Shown piece by piece: positions 34,007 to 44,747 of a stretch of 64,000 nt of DNA. This DNA comes from Diaporthe sp. PMI_573. Taxonomy: Eukaryota; Ascomycota; Sordariomycetes; Diaporthales; Diaporthaceae. Location of the stretch: the NCBI GenBank assembly GCA_021399435.1, contig JAJTUP010000063.1, positions 248,001-312,000 on the forward strand, in the 5' to 3' direction. Positions within the stretch are counted from its first letter, which is position 1. Each line of letters starts with the position of its first letter. A program made the translations under genes and the position numbers. The notes below the pieces were generated by a model that was not told the DNA's origin, did no database searches, and worked only from the letters and a program-made list of their open reading frames with translations.

Positions 34007-34195
34007 ATCGTGCTTGCAACCAGATCTGCGATCCATTGGCATGCTTTCAATCAATACTGTTCTGGGACAGTGATACTGGACACTAGTGACCTCAGCTCCG
34101 CAATGGACCGGGGCCCACAAAGCCAAGGGCAAGTTCGACGCTTCATCGCCGAGTCTCGTGCAGCACTACTCACACAGAGGATTAGGTTTCGCGCC

Positions 34196-36314
34196 ATGTC
34201 GTATCCGCGCAAGCGAGCCGTCACAGCTTGTGAAAGCTGCAGGGTCAGAAAGACTAAATGTGACAATGCGCGGCCGCGGTGCGCGTCATGTATCAAGAAC
34301 AGTCTGCCCTGCTCATACGATCCGCGGCTTGATCACTCCTCGTGGGTTCAGCCTTGGCTTCGCGCGTTTGGGATCAAGGACTGATGTGGATCCGACCATA
34401 GCTTTGATCCTGCGAGCCTGTTGATCTTGGACAAGCTAAACGAGGTGTTGCTGAAGGTTGACACCATCAGCAGCTCGTTCAGCACTCGGGCAGCCCAGCC
34501 CCAGCATAGTCCACTCGCCGAGGCTGCGGCCAGTGTCCAGAGCTCTCAGACTCATGGCCAGGCGGACGGACCTGACCGTGTGCCCCAACAATGCTCGATT
34601 GAGTCATTGGAGGTACATGCACCATTTGCGTCTACTGACTGCCTTCTGACTTGGCCCGTTTTTGCCGGACAGTGGCCACACACCTTGCTTTCACGAGAGC
34701 TTCTTGTCGGAAGCTTTCATCTCACCGAATCTGGTAATGATTCGTCGGCTCTTCCAGCACGCCAGCACCAGGGACCAGGCATCCGTGAGGAACATGTCCC
34801 TCAACTTGTCGACAGGTTTCTGGAATTTGTGCACCCCAAAAACCCCATACTATACATCGAGCAGATCCGTGAGCATGCTAGAAGAATTGCCGAGGACGGC
34901 TTTGGCTGGGATGCCACCTCGTGCATCGTTGTAAGTCGGCAGTCTTGAAGTGCACAGTACGGCAGTAAGCCGCCTCTAAGATATGCACTGCTAACTCGCA
35001 CAGCTCTTGGCCTGCGCGCTTGGGGCTATAGCCATCCCCTTTGATCCAAGCGACGAGGCTGGACAACTTCATGGCCGAAGCTCAATCGAAGAAACGGCCA
35101 GCCGTCGTCAGACGGCTGAGGTCTATTTCCACGCAGCTCGCAAGAGGATTGGGTTGCTCGATCCCGGTATCGTGACAAGTCAATGTCACATGTTCTCCGG
35201 TGTCTATTTCTTTTATACCTTGCGGCCACTTCAAGGCTGGTCAGCAATTCATCAAGCAGGGTCGATTTTGTCATTATATCTGAAGGCGCACGCCGCCTTG
35301 CAGATGCGAATCGATAGGCCACACCACGCCCCAGAACCGCTTGAGAGACACCTGGAGCAAAGAATCTACTGGACTGTGTTGAAGTCGGAATGTGAGGTCA
35401 GAACAGAGCTAGACCTGCCTCAGTCTGACCTCTGCAAGCTGGAATACCCTTATCTCTTTCCTTCACCCCCAAATCCAACCAGTCCAGTGCAGACTCCTGA
35501 GAGTTCTGTTCCAACGTCAACCCCAGCTTCTACAACAACGCCCTCCTCCCAGGCTTTCTCAAGAGCCTCTTTATCGTCCTCCCAGAGAGGAGAAGAACAG
35601 TCTTGGTTTTACTATCTGAGCGAGATTGCCCTCCGTCGAATCGAAAATCATATTCTAAACACTTTCTATAGAGCTGACCATAGTTCTTGGACGCAAGTGG
35701 ACCTTGAAGATCTGATATCCGCCGCTACCAGTATTGAGGACCAATTGGCGATTTGGTATGCTCACTACCTAACTCCGCCATGCTCCAACCACACGGTTTA
35801 TTGCTAACTTGGAACGTCAAGGCGTTCCTCCCTGCCAGATTCCATTCGCCCCGACAACGTCGCTAATGACCAAGAGTTCGATGAGCTTCGCTTGGTAACT
35901 CAAGGTCGTAGCGTGAATATGAAAGCCCTGTTGTACCGGCCATTTCTGTATCTCGCCGTTCATTCTACCGACAGAACAAATCCCAACACAAGCGCTACTT
36001 TCGAAGGGTTCGTGAGAAAGGCATTGGACGCATGTGTCGAATTCATCAGTGGTCGAGGAATGACACACCGCCACCATGGCACTTGGTATGGGCTCAGGGA
36101 GAGCATGTCGATGAGCTTGATGCTCGTGGCCGCGAACAGGAGTGGTCTAATCACATGGACCTCACCCTCAGCCGATGGAGTGGCTCAAGACAACATTTAC
36201 GGACGCACTATTCAAATATGCATAGAAAAGTTTCGATACTGGGAGGCTGAGAGTCCACCAGACATCATGCGAGCTCGTGAAATCTTGGAAGGATTGTTCA
36301 GAAGCGTAGGTTAG
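34196..36314 (+). CDS. Zn2Cys6 transcription factor
   Basis: Exons 34196-34341, 34402-34930, 35004-35755 and 35822-36314 join in frame to 639 residues. The N-terminus MSYPRKRAVTACESC leads directly into an intact zinc cluster (CX2CX6CX6CX2CX6C, through KNSLPC), which binds DNA in the nucleus. LLTWPVFAGQW and VDRFLEFVHPKNPIL precede the fungal-specific middle homology domain (ACALGAIAIPF..QAGSILSLYLKAHA..). A Ser/Pro/Thr-rich loop near residues 330-370 splits it. Introns are 60, 73 and 66 nt. A 60-bp stretch (34613-34672) has intron-like ends but encodes the conserved WPVF block, so I keep it as exon. An in-frame ATG at 34103 would add 31 residues. It is the probable regulator of the adjoining transporter and dehydrogenases. 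Confidence 0.88.
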
Positions 36315-36396
36315 TAGGGGAAAATATTTCTACTCGCGACTGATAGCTATAGCACAGCAGGGCTGCTTTCTTCATTAGATGGCACAAAGTGCACTT

Positions 36397-37661
36397 TCAG
36401 TGCCTGTCTTGTGGATATTTCAGCCCTGCTTCGCGTCTGATGCCGTCCATTAACTTCATCATCCGCAGTGTCTCGTCCAGAGGCATGGTGGCATTCTCGG
36501 TCCGACCATTAGCAATATCCTCTGCAACAGCATCTGCTTCCCAGAAGAAGCCCGAGGTTCCAGCCGGCTTCTCCACCGTAAAGGTCCGTTCTAATCTCTC
36601 ATCGGCTTCCCCAGATCCTGGCCGTGATCCCTCGACGACGCGGAAGCCGCCGGGCAAGCTTGCCCCAACACCGAAGATGGTGATACTTCCCTTGGACCCT
36701 TCGATGCGCGCAAAGTCTTCGGCTGCTCTGTACCGAAAGGTCGACGTGCAAATTGCCGTCTTCTTGGCACCTACAGTGCCAGAAGGATATTCGAGTACGA
36801 CCACATTTGCCTCGTCCATGCCGTTGACAATGTCTAGAGACGAGACCACCTTCGCTACTTCAGGGTGCTGCTTGCCGACCTTCCAGTCCCCTAGAATGAT
36901 TGACGCATATGTCAATGCGTACACACCTATGTCGAGTAGAGCCCCAGCACCGAGAGCAGGATCCTTGAGTCGAGAGTCCGGTGGTAGTGTCTCTAGGGGC
37001 ATCTTGTTGCCAAAATCAATGAAGAAGCGTTGAACTTCTCCTATTGACTTTTTAACCATGATCTCCTCATGCAAGGCTTCGAACAATGGGAAGAACCTTG
37101 TCCACACGGCTAACTGAGTATCAGTATTTCTGTGACCACACAACACCCGGGAAAAAGTCTACTTACCCTCCATGACGAAGACTCCTCTGCGTGTGGCGGC
37201 GTCCACTACTTCTTGGGCTTCCTTCTCGTTGATGGTAAACGGCTTCTCGCACAGCACGTGCTTGCCAGCAGCAATCGCATCCAGGCAGTTCTTCTTGTGT
37301 GAAGAGTGTGGTGTCCCAACGTAGACAATATCGACGTTAGGGTCATTGTAAACCCCTTGGTAGTCGGCATATACTTGTGGTCGAGGCTGCTCTGGCGTTT
37401 TTTCCCAGACCTTGTCAACGAAGGCGTTCCCCTTTTCAAGTGAAGAGGAACCCAGAGCAACCATCACATGGCGGACTGGGGCATCGGGTCTGGCGGCTAA
37501 CAAATCCTGGACAAACATTGTAGAGATCCATCCTGTGCCTGTTATTGATTCAGAGGCTCGCCGTTAGCGTTGGCTCGGGTCAACAGCCCCATGCCTTGGG
37601 GTTGGGACATACCCAGGATGCCCCATCGTAGCTGGGACAGCGACTTTCCCTGCGTGGCCAT
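36397..37661 (-). CDS. Gfo/Idh/MocA oxidoreductase (dihydrodiol/D-xylose dehydrogenase-like)
   Basis: Exons 37661-37613, 37532-37167 and 37109-36397 give 375 residues. The first splice restores LRWGILGGWISTMFV, the Rossmann start. VDIVYVGTPHSSHKKNCLDA and the NAD(P)-site GKHVLCEKPFTINEKEA are the family core (EKP Lys is catalytic). FVMEGKAVWTRFFPL is formed by the second splice, and DIGVYALTYASIILG follows. Closest architecture known to me is dimeric dihydrodiol dehydrogenase / fungal NADP-D-xylose dehydrogenase, which oxidises aldoses to lactones; the exact sugar is inferred only. It is cytosolic (no signal). Introns are 80 and 57 nt. It is divergent from a second family member. Confidence 0.9.
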
Positions 37662-38272
37662 AAATGCGACTAATGAAGGTCGTCTAGGCGTTGTGGCGAG
37701 ACTGGTGAGGCTTGAGGTTTTGAGTAAAATGTATTTTCGATGTTGTAACACTTAGCAAGAGAAAAATATCGGTGCTATTTCAAAGACGAGGGCATCTCGT
37801 ACTACCTGAGTCATTCATATTTCCTCTACGGTTATTATCATGGGAGCCTGCGCCCCACATAAACGTAGGACTGAACTATCCCGAATAAGGAAATCCCGAC
37901 ACTCCCCGGCTGCTGGCTTCGGGTGGGGATGCCCGGACATGAGGCATTCTAGCGGCAGTGGAACACCGCAAGCATATGTGTGCATCGAGGGCGGCTATTT
38001 GTCGGGTAAATTGATGCAACGGCGGGCTAGTCCTCGAGTCGAATATCGACGCGGCCAGAGATGTTTTGAACAGGAGATAACGATCAGGTAGGATCAGTCA
38101 CTGGTGCTTGTACGACATTACAGTCTTCCTTGGCAAGCTCTGCTCCTCTCATGACAGGGATATAAAGCGGCATCCCATATTGTGCCTCTCATCCTTGCGT
38201 CTCAGAACAGAGAAATTACCAACTAAGAAAAGCTCACACAAAGGATCAAAGTTCTGCTGTAGAAACTCGGTC
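37662..38272. other. divergent promoter of two Gfo/Idh/MocA genes
   Basis: A 0.6-kb region with one near-copy of the CCGAAACTCCCC motif and several GC-rich patches (for example GGGTGGGG near 37920). No coding sequence seen. Confidence 0.55.
37896..37907 (+). promoter_or_regulatory. CCGACACTCCCC, near-copy of the regulon motif
   Basis: It differs from CCGAAACTCCCC at one base and, like the copy at 30751, is flanked as CCC..CCCCGG. It lies about 235 bp from one dehydrogenase start and 365 bp from the other. Confidence 0.5.
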
Positions 38273-39644
38273 ATGGTTTCTATCAAAGTCGGCATTGTTG
38301 GCTACGGCTTTTCTGCCAAGAGTTTCCATCTCCCGTTCATCACGGCAATCCCAGACTACGAGGTTGTAGCCATCTTACAGCGAGCTGCGGCTCCCTCAGA
38401 CCCGGCCTCCGCCCCTCCAGGCTCTCACTGCACTGTTGACTTTCCGAAGGTCAAGCACTATCGCACAGCGGATGACTTCTTTGCCGACCCTCAAATTCAG
38501 TTTGTCGTGGTCGCAACTCACACAGATACGCATGCTTCCTTTGCCAAAAAGGCCCTCCTTGCAAACAAGCATGGTACGCCGGGGACATCTTGAAATAATT
38601 GAAACTCGCTAACGCACAATGATTAGTGATTGCGGATAAACCATTTGCGATGTCATCCGAAGAAGCAGACGAAGTGATCAAGATATCTCAGCAGAAAAAC
38701 CTTATCCTCACGTGTTTCCAGAATAGGCGATGGGTGAGACAATGTGTCTGGATGTTCTCGTGGCCTAGATGTTCTGACTACTCCTACAGGATGGTGATTT
38801 CCAAACGCTCCGCCACCTCATCAAGGAAGGCGCATTGGGGGACATCAAGGAAGCCGAAATTCACTACGACTTTGAGTCGCCGCCCTGGCTATCGATGATG
38901 ACAGAAAAGGAGTATACACCTGGCTCAGGCATGGCCTTTGGCCTTGGTGAGTTCTGGACCAACAACTGGTTCAAATTGAGTGCTAACCGTAGGGCAGGCA
39001 CCCACAGCGTCGACCAGGCCCTGGCTCTGTTTGGACGGCCGCAGTCTGTGACTGGGTTCTTCCGTACCCAGCGTGACATCGAGAGCGAAGTCGAAGACTC
39101 TTTTACTATTATCCTGCAGTACGGTGGGAGTCAAAAGGATCTGCTTGTCACTGTCAAGACGTCCGTCACTACCCCTATGGCAAAACAGCTTAAGCAGCTC
39201 GTTCGGGGGACGAAAGGCTCTTTCATCAAGGTGAGTAAGGCCCGGTCCAAGACTTTGATTGACGTCAGAGGACACCCCAAAGCTGAGATGTTTTCTTGCC
39301 AGTTCCAACAACGTAGTACCTGCCCACAGGAGGAGCAAATTGAAGCTGGGAAAAAGCCGCTTGACGAAGGGTTTGGTGTCGAATCCGAGAAGATGCGCGG
39401 TATTCTCACCACCTACGAAGAGTTTGACAGCAGTGTCCAAACCTATGATCCAGAGACGAAGAAGTATACGGGCCCGTACCCGAGTATTACTGGGCGGTGG
39501 ATGGGGTTATATGAGAATGTCGCGGACGCTATCAATGGCAAGGAAGAGTTGGCTGTTAAACCAACACAGTCAAGGGATGGTTTGAGAGTCATAGAACTTG
39601 CAAGGGAGTCGCACGAGAAAGGCGTTACAGTCCAGTGGAAGTAA
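38273..39644 (+). CDS. Gfo/Idh/MocA oxidoreductase, second copy of the family
   Basis: Five exons (38273-38573, 38627-38733, 38790-38946, 38998-39230, 39303-39644) give 379 residues. The Rossmann start is VGIVGYGFSAKSFHLPF, typical of YdgJ/Gal80-like members. HVIADKPFAMSSEEAD gives the KP motif (formed across intron 1), FQNRRWDGDF follows across intron 2, and GLGTHSVDQALALFGRP across intron 3. Introns are 53, 56, 51 and 72 nt; the last two leave an open frame if retained, but removing them restores the conserved GTHxxDQ and QEEQ segments. The reaction is probably NAD(P)-dependent oxidation of a sugar or inositol. The subfamily differs clearly from its divergent neighbour, so this is not a recent tandem duplicate. 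Confidence 0.9.
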
Positions 39645-40420
39645 AGGCCCCACGGCGATAGCAGGCTAGAGCAGCATTTCCGCTGTCGATAAGACTGCGA
39701 CCTCTACAGTCCCAGCTGGTAACGCCAAACCTCAAATGTTGACGCGGGGGGGGGGGGGGAGTCGAAGCCACAGATGCAATAACCACTAATCAATGAACTA
39801 TGCGTTGTCTTCTCAGTGTATATCAAAGCCTTCATTAAGCTACATTGGCCTGAAACAACTTAACACAAATAAACGTAGGCTGGCATATCAACCAACAAGT
39901 AAGGCACCAGTACTAGTGCGGCTAAGCAATTAGCCAAAGTTAGAAATAGACACTCAGGATAGAAAGCAGGGGATAGCAGGTCTCTCCCATACGCATGTCA
40001 GACTCATGTGAGTACATGAAGAAAACCTCGAGGGAATATTGACTATTCGAACTGGCTGCCGTAGACAAAAGAGGGCCAAGCTGCTGAGAGGGCGTGTGAA
40101 GCATGTATAAAAGCATTGCATGAACGCCACCCTCCCGCCCTTCTCCTGATTGTTTTCTCGAAGACACAGACACGTGGTAGCTGACATCCCTGAGCCACGG
40201 CAGGAGATACATCAGACTACGGTGTAGAAGCGTTGGAACCACTGTAACGGCCAGTTGGGCTCAACCTTTCTGACAGCAGTCACGAAATATCATTGCGACC
40301 TGCATCGCAATCGGCCCAAGTACACACTGCAAGGGGGAGCGCACAGTGTGCATAATCTGCTTTCATGCCAGCAGTTCCATTGACAAGTTGCCAAAAGCCA
40401 ACTCCAGCTCCAGCTCCGCT
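39645..40420. other. intergenic with G14 run
   Basis: A run of 14 G (39746-39759) follows the dehydrogenase. Nothing else recognised. Confidence 0.5.
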
Positions 40421-41800
40421 CTACACAGTGTTGATTCCCAACACAGTAGCTTTGATCCCAGAAGTATCCCTTGGTATCACAATAGTGTGGTCCCTCTCCG
40501 GCAGAATACAGTCTACCGTAGTGCCTTCCGATAATCTCATATTGACGCGTCGGACCAGGTTAGCCGTGAGTATATACATTTCAGCCGTGGCCAGACTTTC
40601 ATTCCACCGTTAGCATACTATGTGTTGCAGGGGCCCGGAGCGCCCTCGCCATTGTAGATCGGTGTAACATACTTGATCCCCAGGCACGACCTCGTTCCCT
40701 TCAAGAATAACGAAAGATGGCTTTCAAGGTGTACACCCTGATCTGCAGAACGGATCCAGCGATAAGGATCAAAAGACCAAGGGTCTGTAAAAAGCTCTGG
40801 GTTGGTGTGGACGAAATAGGTGGCGGTGCTGCAGGGAGTCTGTTGGTAGGATTAGAGACGATCGCTTCAAACATTCAGAATAAATTTTCTGGGAGCAAGG
40901 GACCTACTCCTGCAGGAATAATCCAGTCCTTGTATTGCAACACTCGGTCCGGTGCTATGCGAAGGTGTCGTGAAAGCGTGCCCATGCACAATCGGAGTCC
41001 CTCGTTTATAACACTTCTCTGTCCGCAGCTGTTAGTCAGAATAGCCGTACCTTGTGGGATCGATCCTTTGCCGCGTTGACAACAAGTTTCTCACCAACAA
41101 CGGCAGGTTTTCCAGAGTCGCCAAGGGCGGACACCCTGCTGGGTTAGGCATAACCCCTTCAATCTCGTCATAGAGTTCTGAGAGGATACCAGGGTTATCT
41201 AACAGATAGAACATGGTGACACTGGGGCTCCAGGCTGTAGTCTCCGTCCCGGCAGCCAGAATCGCAAATCCCTCGTCTTCTAGGCGCCCAAGGGTTCGCT
41301 CGTCCGCCGGAAGTGTTGGATCATCAAGCGCAGCAAACATGTTCTCGTGAGGGGCTTTGGGCTCGTTGGCGTTGAGCACTTCTAAAGCTAAGGCGCTGAT
41401 GTTGCGGTGGGTCTTCAGAATGACAGCTGCCTTGGGGAAGATGCGCCCCACCAGCGATGGAGGCAGCTTCTTCGCGTTTGTGAACCTGATGGACAGAAAC
41501 TTGAGCCACTGGTTCAGGCCGAGCACTGCTTGCGTCGCATACGTCAGAGTGTTCTCGGCTCCGTCTCTGTTCAAACAACCCATAGAAACCCCATACGAGT
41601 AGTGCGAGATAGTGTCGGTCGTAAAGGCTGCCGCTTTAGATTGACCAAAGACCCACTCAGAGACGCCTCTTGTAACTTCTTGATTAACTGGTCCGCCTTA
41701 TCCTGGATGGATTACTTCGCCTATCGTATGGGCAATCGAGCAATATGCCGGCTGTCTTTTATGCCTACTTACAACAGGGCCCTGACTTACAACAATAATC
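40421..41800 (-). pseudogene. cytochrome P450, N-terminally truncated and frameshifted
   Basis: The C-terminal half is well preserved and spliceable: exons ..41095, 41018-40908, 40839-40673 and 40595-40421. It shows the I-helix ILAAGTETTAW, K-helix EGLR, PYRW, heme loop FLKGTRSCLG and the tail LVRRVNMRL..DHTIVIPR. Upstream, SHYSYGVSMGCL is preceded by a one-base frameshift near 41645; further up, DKADQLIKKLQEASLSG is continuous with stops (TAG and TAA near 41720-41735) and little else. The membrane anchor and roughly the first 150 residues are missing. It was once a microsomal monooxygenase of the fungal type with the SHY/GVSxG pattern; it is now non-functional. Confidence 0.85.
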
Positions 41801-41914
41801 AACCGAGCCCCGCACTTAAGGCCTACCTATTCTGTGCCTGTGCCAGTCAAACTTCAAAGCACTCTAGATACCCTAAGTATGCCGTACGAGACTGCAAGAG
41901 GTAACAATAAAATT

Positions 41915-41990
41915 TCCATACAAGTTTGAGAAAGGGTTTCCCCTCTTCAGAGCGCTGACGTGAGATTCCTTGTGTTACCTTCCAGTCAGG
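41915..41990 (-). repeat. dispersed repeat, copy 2
   Basis: Partner of 29816-29890, same orientation, with shared blocks CCCCTCTTCAGA and GCTGACGTGAGATT. It sits about 115 bp beyond the 5' limit of recognisable P450 sequence and may mark the breakpoint that removed the gene's N-terminal half. Confidence 0.5.
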
Positions 41991-42429
41991 GCTGGAATCG
42001 TCTCTGCTAAAAACCTTTATTCTGCGGCATAAGGGCTGTCAGTAACAACTATGCAGTCAAATCTTATGAGACGAATTTCACGATCTGCTACGGATGTGCG
42101 ATACAGCCGAACATCAAGTTCTGCTGACAATGGAATGGCACGGAGCGCGGGATAGGCCGACAGCCTCAAAGACTGGAGATCAACGCAAGCCAATCGACGC
42201 ATAATAAAAGTGACTTCAGCTTTGTTACCACCATAAAGCTTATTGTCCTTAATATTCACCTAAGCTAAGGTTTCATACATACAACTAGTATATCACTATT
42301 GTGTCTACCCTCTTCCCCCTTCTCTACATCTCTGTCTCAAATCTCATCAGCATCATCATTACAACACATCCTTGAACAATACAGCCTCTAGCAAAAATAC
42401 AAATCCCTCAATATCCAGTTTCATACGAA

Positions 42430-43641
42430 ATGGTATACAAAACTTTACTTATGGCCTCAGCCATGGCTGCTTCTGCTGCGGTCGCCCACACTGCAAGCCC
42501 TGCAATTCTCTATGCTGCCTCTTACTCTGGCGGCATCACCTCCTTAAAACTGGAGACCGATGATTCTGGTTACACGCTCAACAAGATCTCCGATGCACCA
42601 CAATGCGGCTCCAATCCTGTCTGGCTGGAGCACGACAAAAAGAACAACCTGATGTACTGCTCCGACGAAGCCGGTACTCTCGGCATCTTCAAGGTCGCCG
42701 CCTTAAATTCCCCAACGCCTGGCGTCTTGGAGGCTTTGACGGAGATGACCACATCTTATGCTCCGGTCGCAAGTACTCGATTCAATATCGGGAAGGAGCG
42801 CGGAATCGCCTTTGCGCACTATGGCTCACCTAACGGCGGGCCACCAGGTCCTGCGGGTATCACCTCGTACGTGGCAGGCGACAACGGATCTATGCGGCTG
42901 GTGCTGAACCTGACCGTGAAATATCCGGGAATAGGTCCTAACGAGGCGCGGCAAGGCGCATCGCACATCCACCAGGTCATCCTGGACCCCACGGGAAAGT
43001 TCATCGTGGCTCCTAACCTTGGCTCAGACTGTGTGCATGTCTACAGCACCCATAACCCTTCCTTCCCGCTCACCGGCCTCGCTGACGTGAACCTAGAGCC
43101 TGGCTCTGGGCCTCGCCACGGTGTCTTCCAGACGGCTGGAGACAACACATTCTTTCACCTGGTGAGTGAGCTGGCCAATAACATCACTACGTTCAATGTC
43201 ACCTACGATGGTCACAGCATGAGCATGACCCAGATCGGCCAGGTTAGCACCTTCGGTGACAAACCCGTTCCGAGTGGAGCCTTGGCAGGCGAAATAATTC
43301 TTTCGCCGGGTGGGTACATCACTGTCTCGAACCGCTTGGACAACTCCTTCGTCATTCCCAACCTCGACCCGAAGGTCGCGGACCCCGAGCCATCCGACTC
43401 ACTGGCCGTCTTCAAAGTCGACAATAACGGGAAGCTTTCTCTTGTAAATCTCTACCCAGTCGGGTGCCAGAGCCCTCGCCAAATTCAGACAAACAAGGAT
43501 GGCTCTCTTCTTGCTGCTGCGTGCATGCTCAACAACCGTGTTGTCGTGATGCAGCGAAACAGTTCTACCGGTGAGATCGGCCAATTCGTGGCCAATTATA
43601 CTCTGCCGGGTGCCACTTTCGTTGGTTGGGATGAGGTGTAA
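42430..43641 (+). CDS. secreted lactonase-like seven-bladed beta-propeller protein
   Basis: A single-exon frame of 403 residues. The N-terminus (MVYKTLLMASAMAASAAVAH) is a signal peptide. Repeating blade motifs such as NPVWLEHDKKNNLMYCSDE, HIHQVILDPTGKFIVAPNLG, GPRHGVF and SPRQIQTNKDGSLLAAACML are diagnostic of the 6-phosphogluconolactonase-like / carboxy-muconate cyclase family (PF10282). Several N-glycosylation sequons (NLT, NIT, NVT, NYT) support secretion. Family members open lactone rings; the extracellular substrate here is unknown. A pyrimidine-rich leader (about 42301-42360) precedes it. It lies next to a rhamnogalacturonase and within 3 kb of the sugar dehydrogenases, so action on sugar or uronic lactones is a reasonable but unproven idea. 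Confidence 0.9.
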   Translation: MVYKTLLMASAMAASAAVAHTASPAILYAASYSGGITSLKLETDDSGYTLNKISDAPQCGSNPVWLEHDKKNNLMYCSDEAGTLGIFKVAALNSPTPGVLEALTEMTTSYAPVASTRFNIGKERGIAFAHYGSPNGGPPGPAGITSYVAGDNGSMRLVLNLTVKYPGIGPNEARQGASHIHQVILDPTGKFIVAPNLGSDCVHVYSTHNPSFPLTGLADVNLEPGSGPRHGVFQTAGDNTFFHLVSELANNITTFNVTYDGHSMSMTQIGQVSTFGDKPVPSGALAGEIILSPGGYITVSNRLDNSFVIPNLDPKVADPEPSDSLAVFKVDNNGKLSLVNLYPVGCQSPRQIQTNKDGSLLAAACMLNNRVVVMQRNSSTGEIGQFVANYTLPGATFVGWDEV

Positions 43642-44747
43642 AACAAGTCATTTTCCCAATACAACATGCTTCCAACCTCATTATATGGCATCACTCTAAA
43701 GTATTCAGAAATCTAGATTAATAAATTTAGTTCTTGAACTTGTCTGGAACGTTGCCTAATTTAAAGAAAATAACTTGTGACGTCTTTCTAACGGTGAATT
43801 GACGCTTGTCTCTACCCTCTATGATCTGACCTCTGACGATTCTTACCCCATCTGGCCAAATCATAGCACAGCTCTGCGTGAGTTCAAGGTTCGCATTTCG
43901 ATTCTCGACCAGTTTGTCGCTGCGCACAGCGAACCTCAAGGACCAGACAAAGGCAAAGGCCCAACATTTACGAAACGTGACTACCATAAAGTGCTGCCAA
44001 CAGGATCTCAGAGCATTACAAGCCTCCAGGTCGAACTGAAATTGCTCTGAATTGATAATATGCTCGCCACTGAAATATTCCTCGAACAACGAAACCTTCG
44101 GCTACAAAGCCCAAGGCAACGGCCGTCAGCCAACCCTTGAATTTGGTCAGGGGAAAATTAGTGCATTAGGAGCATTGGTGTCCTTTCCCCTGTCACGCGC
44201 GTGGATTTAATGGCAGCAGGTACTCTGACTCTCATGAAATCTAAATGTACTGCGGATTAATACATACCATCCCAGTGGCAGAAACGACACTCGACGGAGA
44301 ATTTAGACAGCATGTCTGTATAGTTGGGGTGCTAGTGGTCCCAGATAAATTAAAGGTTGCGGGGCTACAACGCCCTAGCAATGTCGTTTCGCGCGACCTT
44401 GGACCTAAAATCGTTTTGACAAACGGCCAGTGGCATGACGGCTGCAACCTTCCTAATTAATCAAGGAGCAAAACAATCAGATGGCTACAACCGTGTGTTG
44501 CATTCCCTGAATCAGAGCATGGATTTCTGTAATGTGGCGGGAGAAAGACTACACAGAACCTCACAAGTCCGGACCCGAACGGGCCTGACGGGTGATGGAT
44601 GGATTAATTTCCTCAATGACCGGACCAATCTGGCATTTGTCCACTACCGCGTGAAGAGGCAGGCACGGTATAGATAGCCCTTTTCCTTGGCACGAGAAGG
44701 CAGTACTACATGAGACCAAACCTGTATCCTTCATTTACTATTCAACA
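43642..44747. other. intergenic, promoter of rhamnogalacturonase
   Basis: Overlapping open frames on both strands at 43727-44089 have no recognisable family and are not annotated as a gene. The rest is promoter-like. Confidence 0.5.

Larger units (their letters stand above)
33289..34195. other. shared promoter of transporter and regulator
   Basis: A 0.9-kb divergent region with two CCGAAACTCCCC motifs in opposite orientation. An alternative upstream ATG for the regulator lies at 34103. Small frames in 33500-33970 look random. Confidence 0.55.

Noticed and set aside
34613..34672. Possible 60-nt intron in the Zn2Cys6 regulator (GTACAT..GGACAG)
   Set aside because: It encodes LLTWPVFAGQW, a block conserved in this class of regulators, so it is more likely exon.
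38947..38992. Acceptor CCGTAG for intron 3 of the second Gfo/Idh/MocA gene
   Set aside because: It leaves the wrong frame; the acceptor GGGCAG at 38997 yields the conserved GLGTHSVDQ.
43727..44089. 120-codon minus-strand frame with an overlapping plus-strand frame
   Set aside because: Neither translation resembles a known family; the region fits a 3' flank or intergenic DNA.
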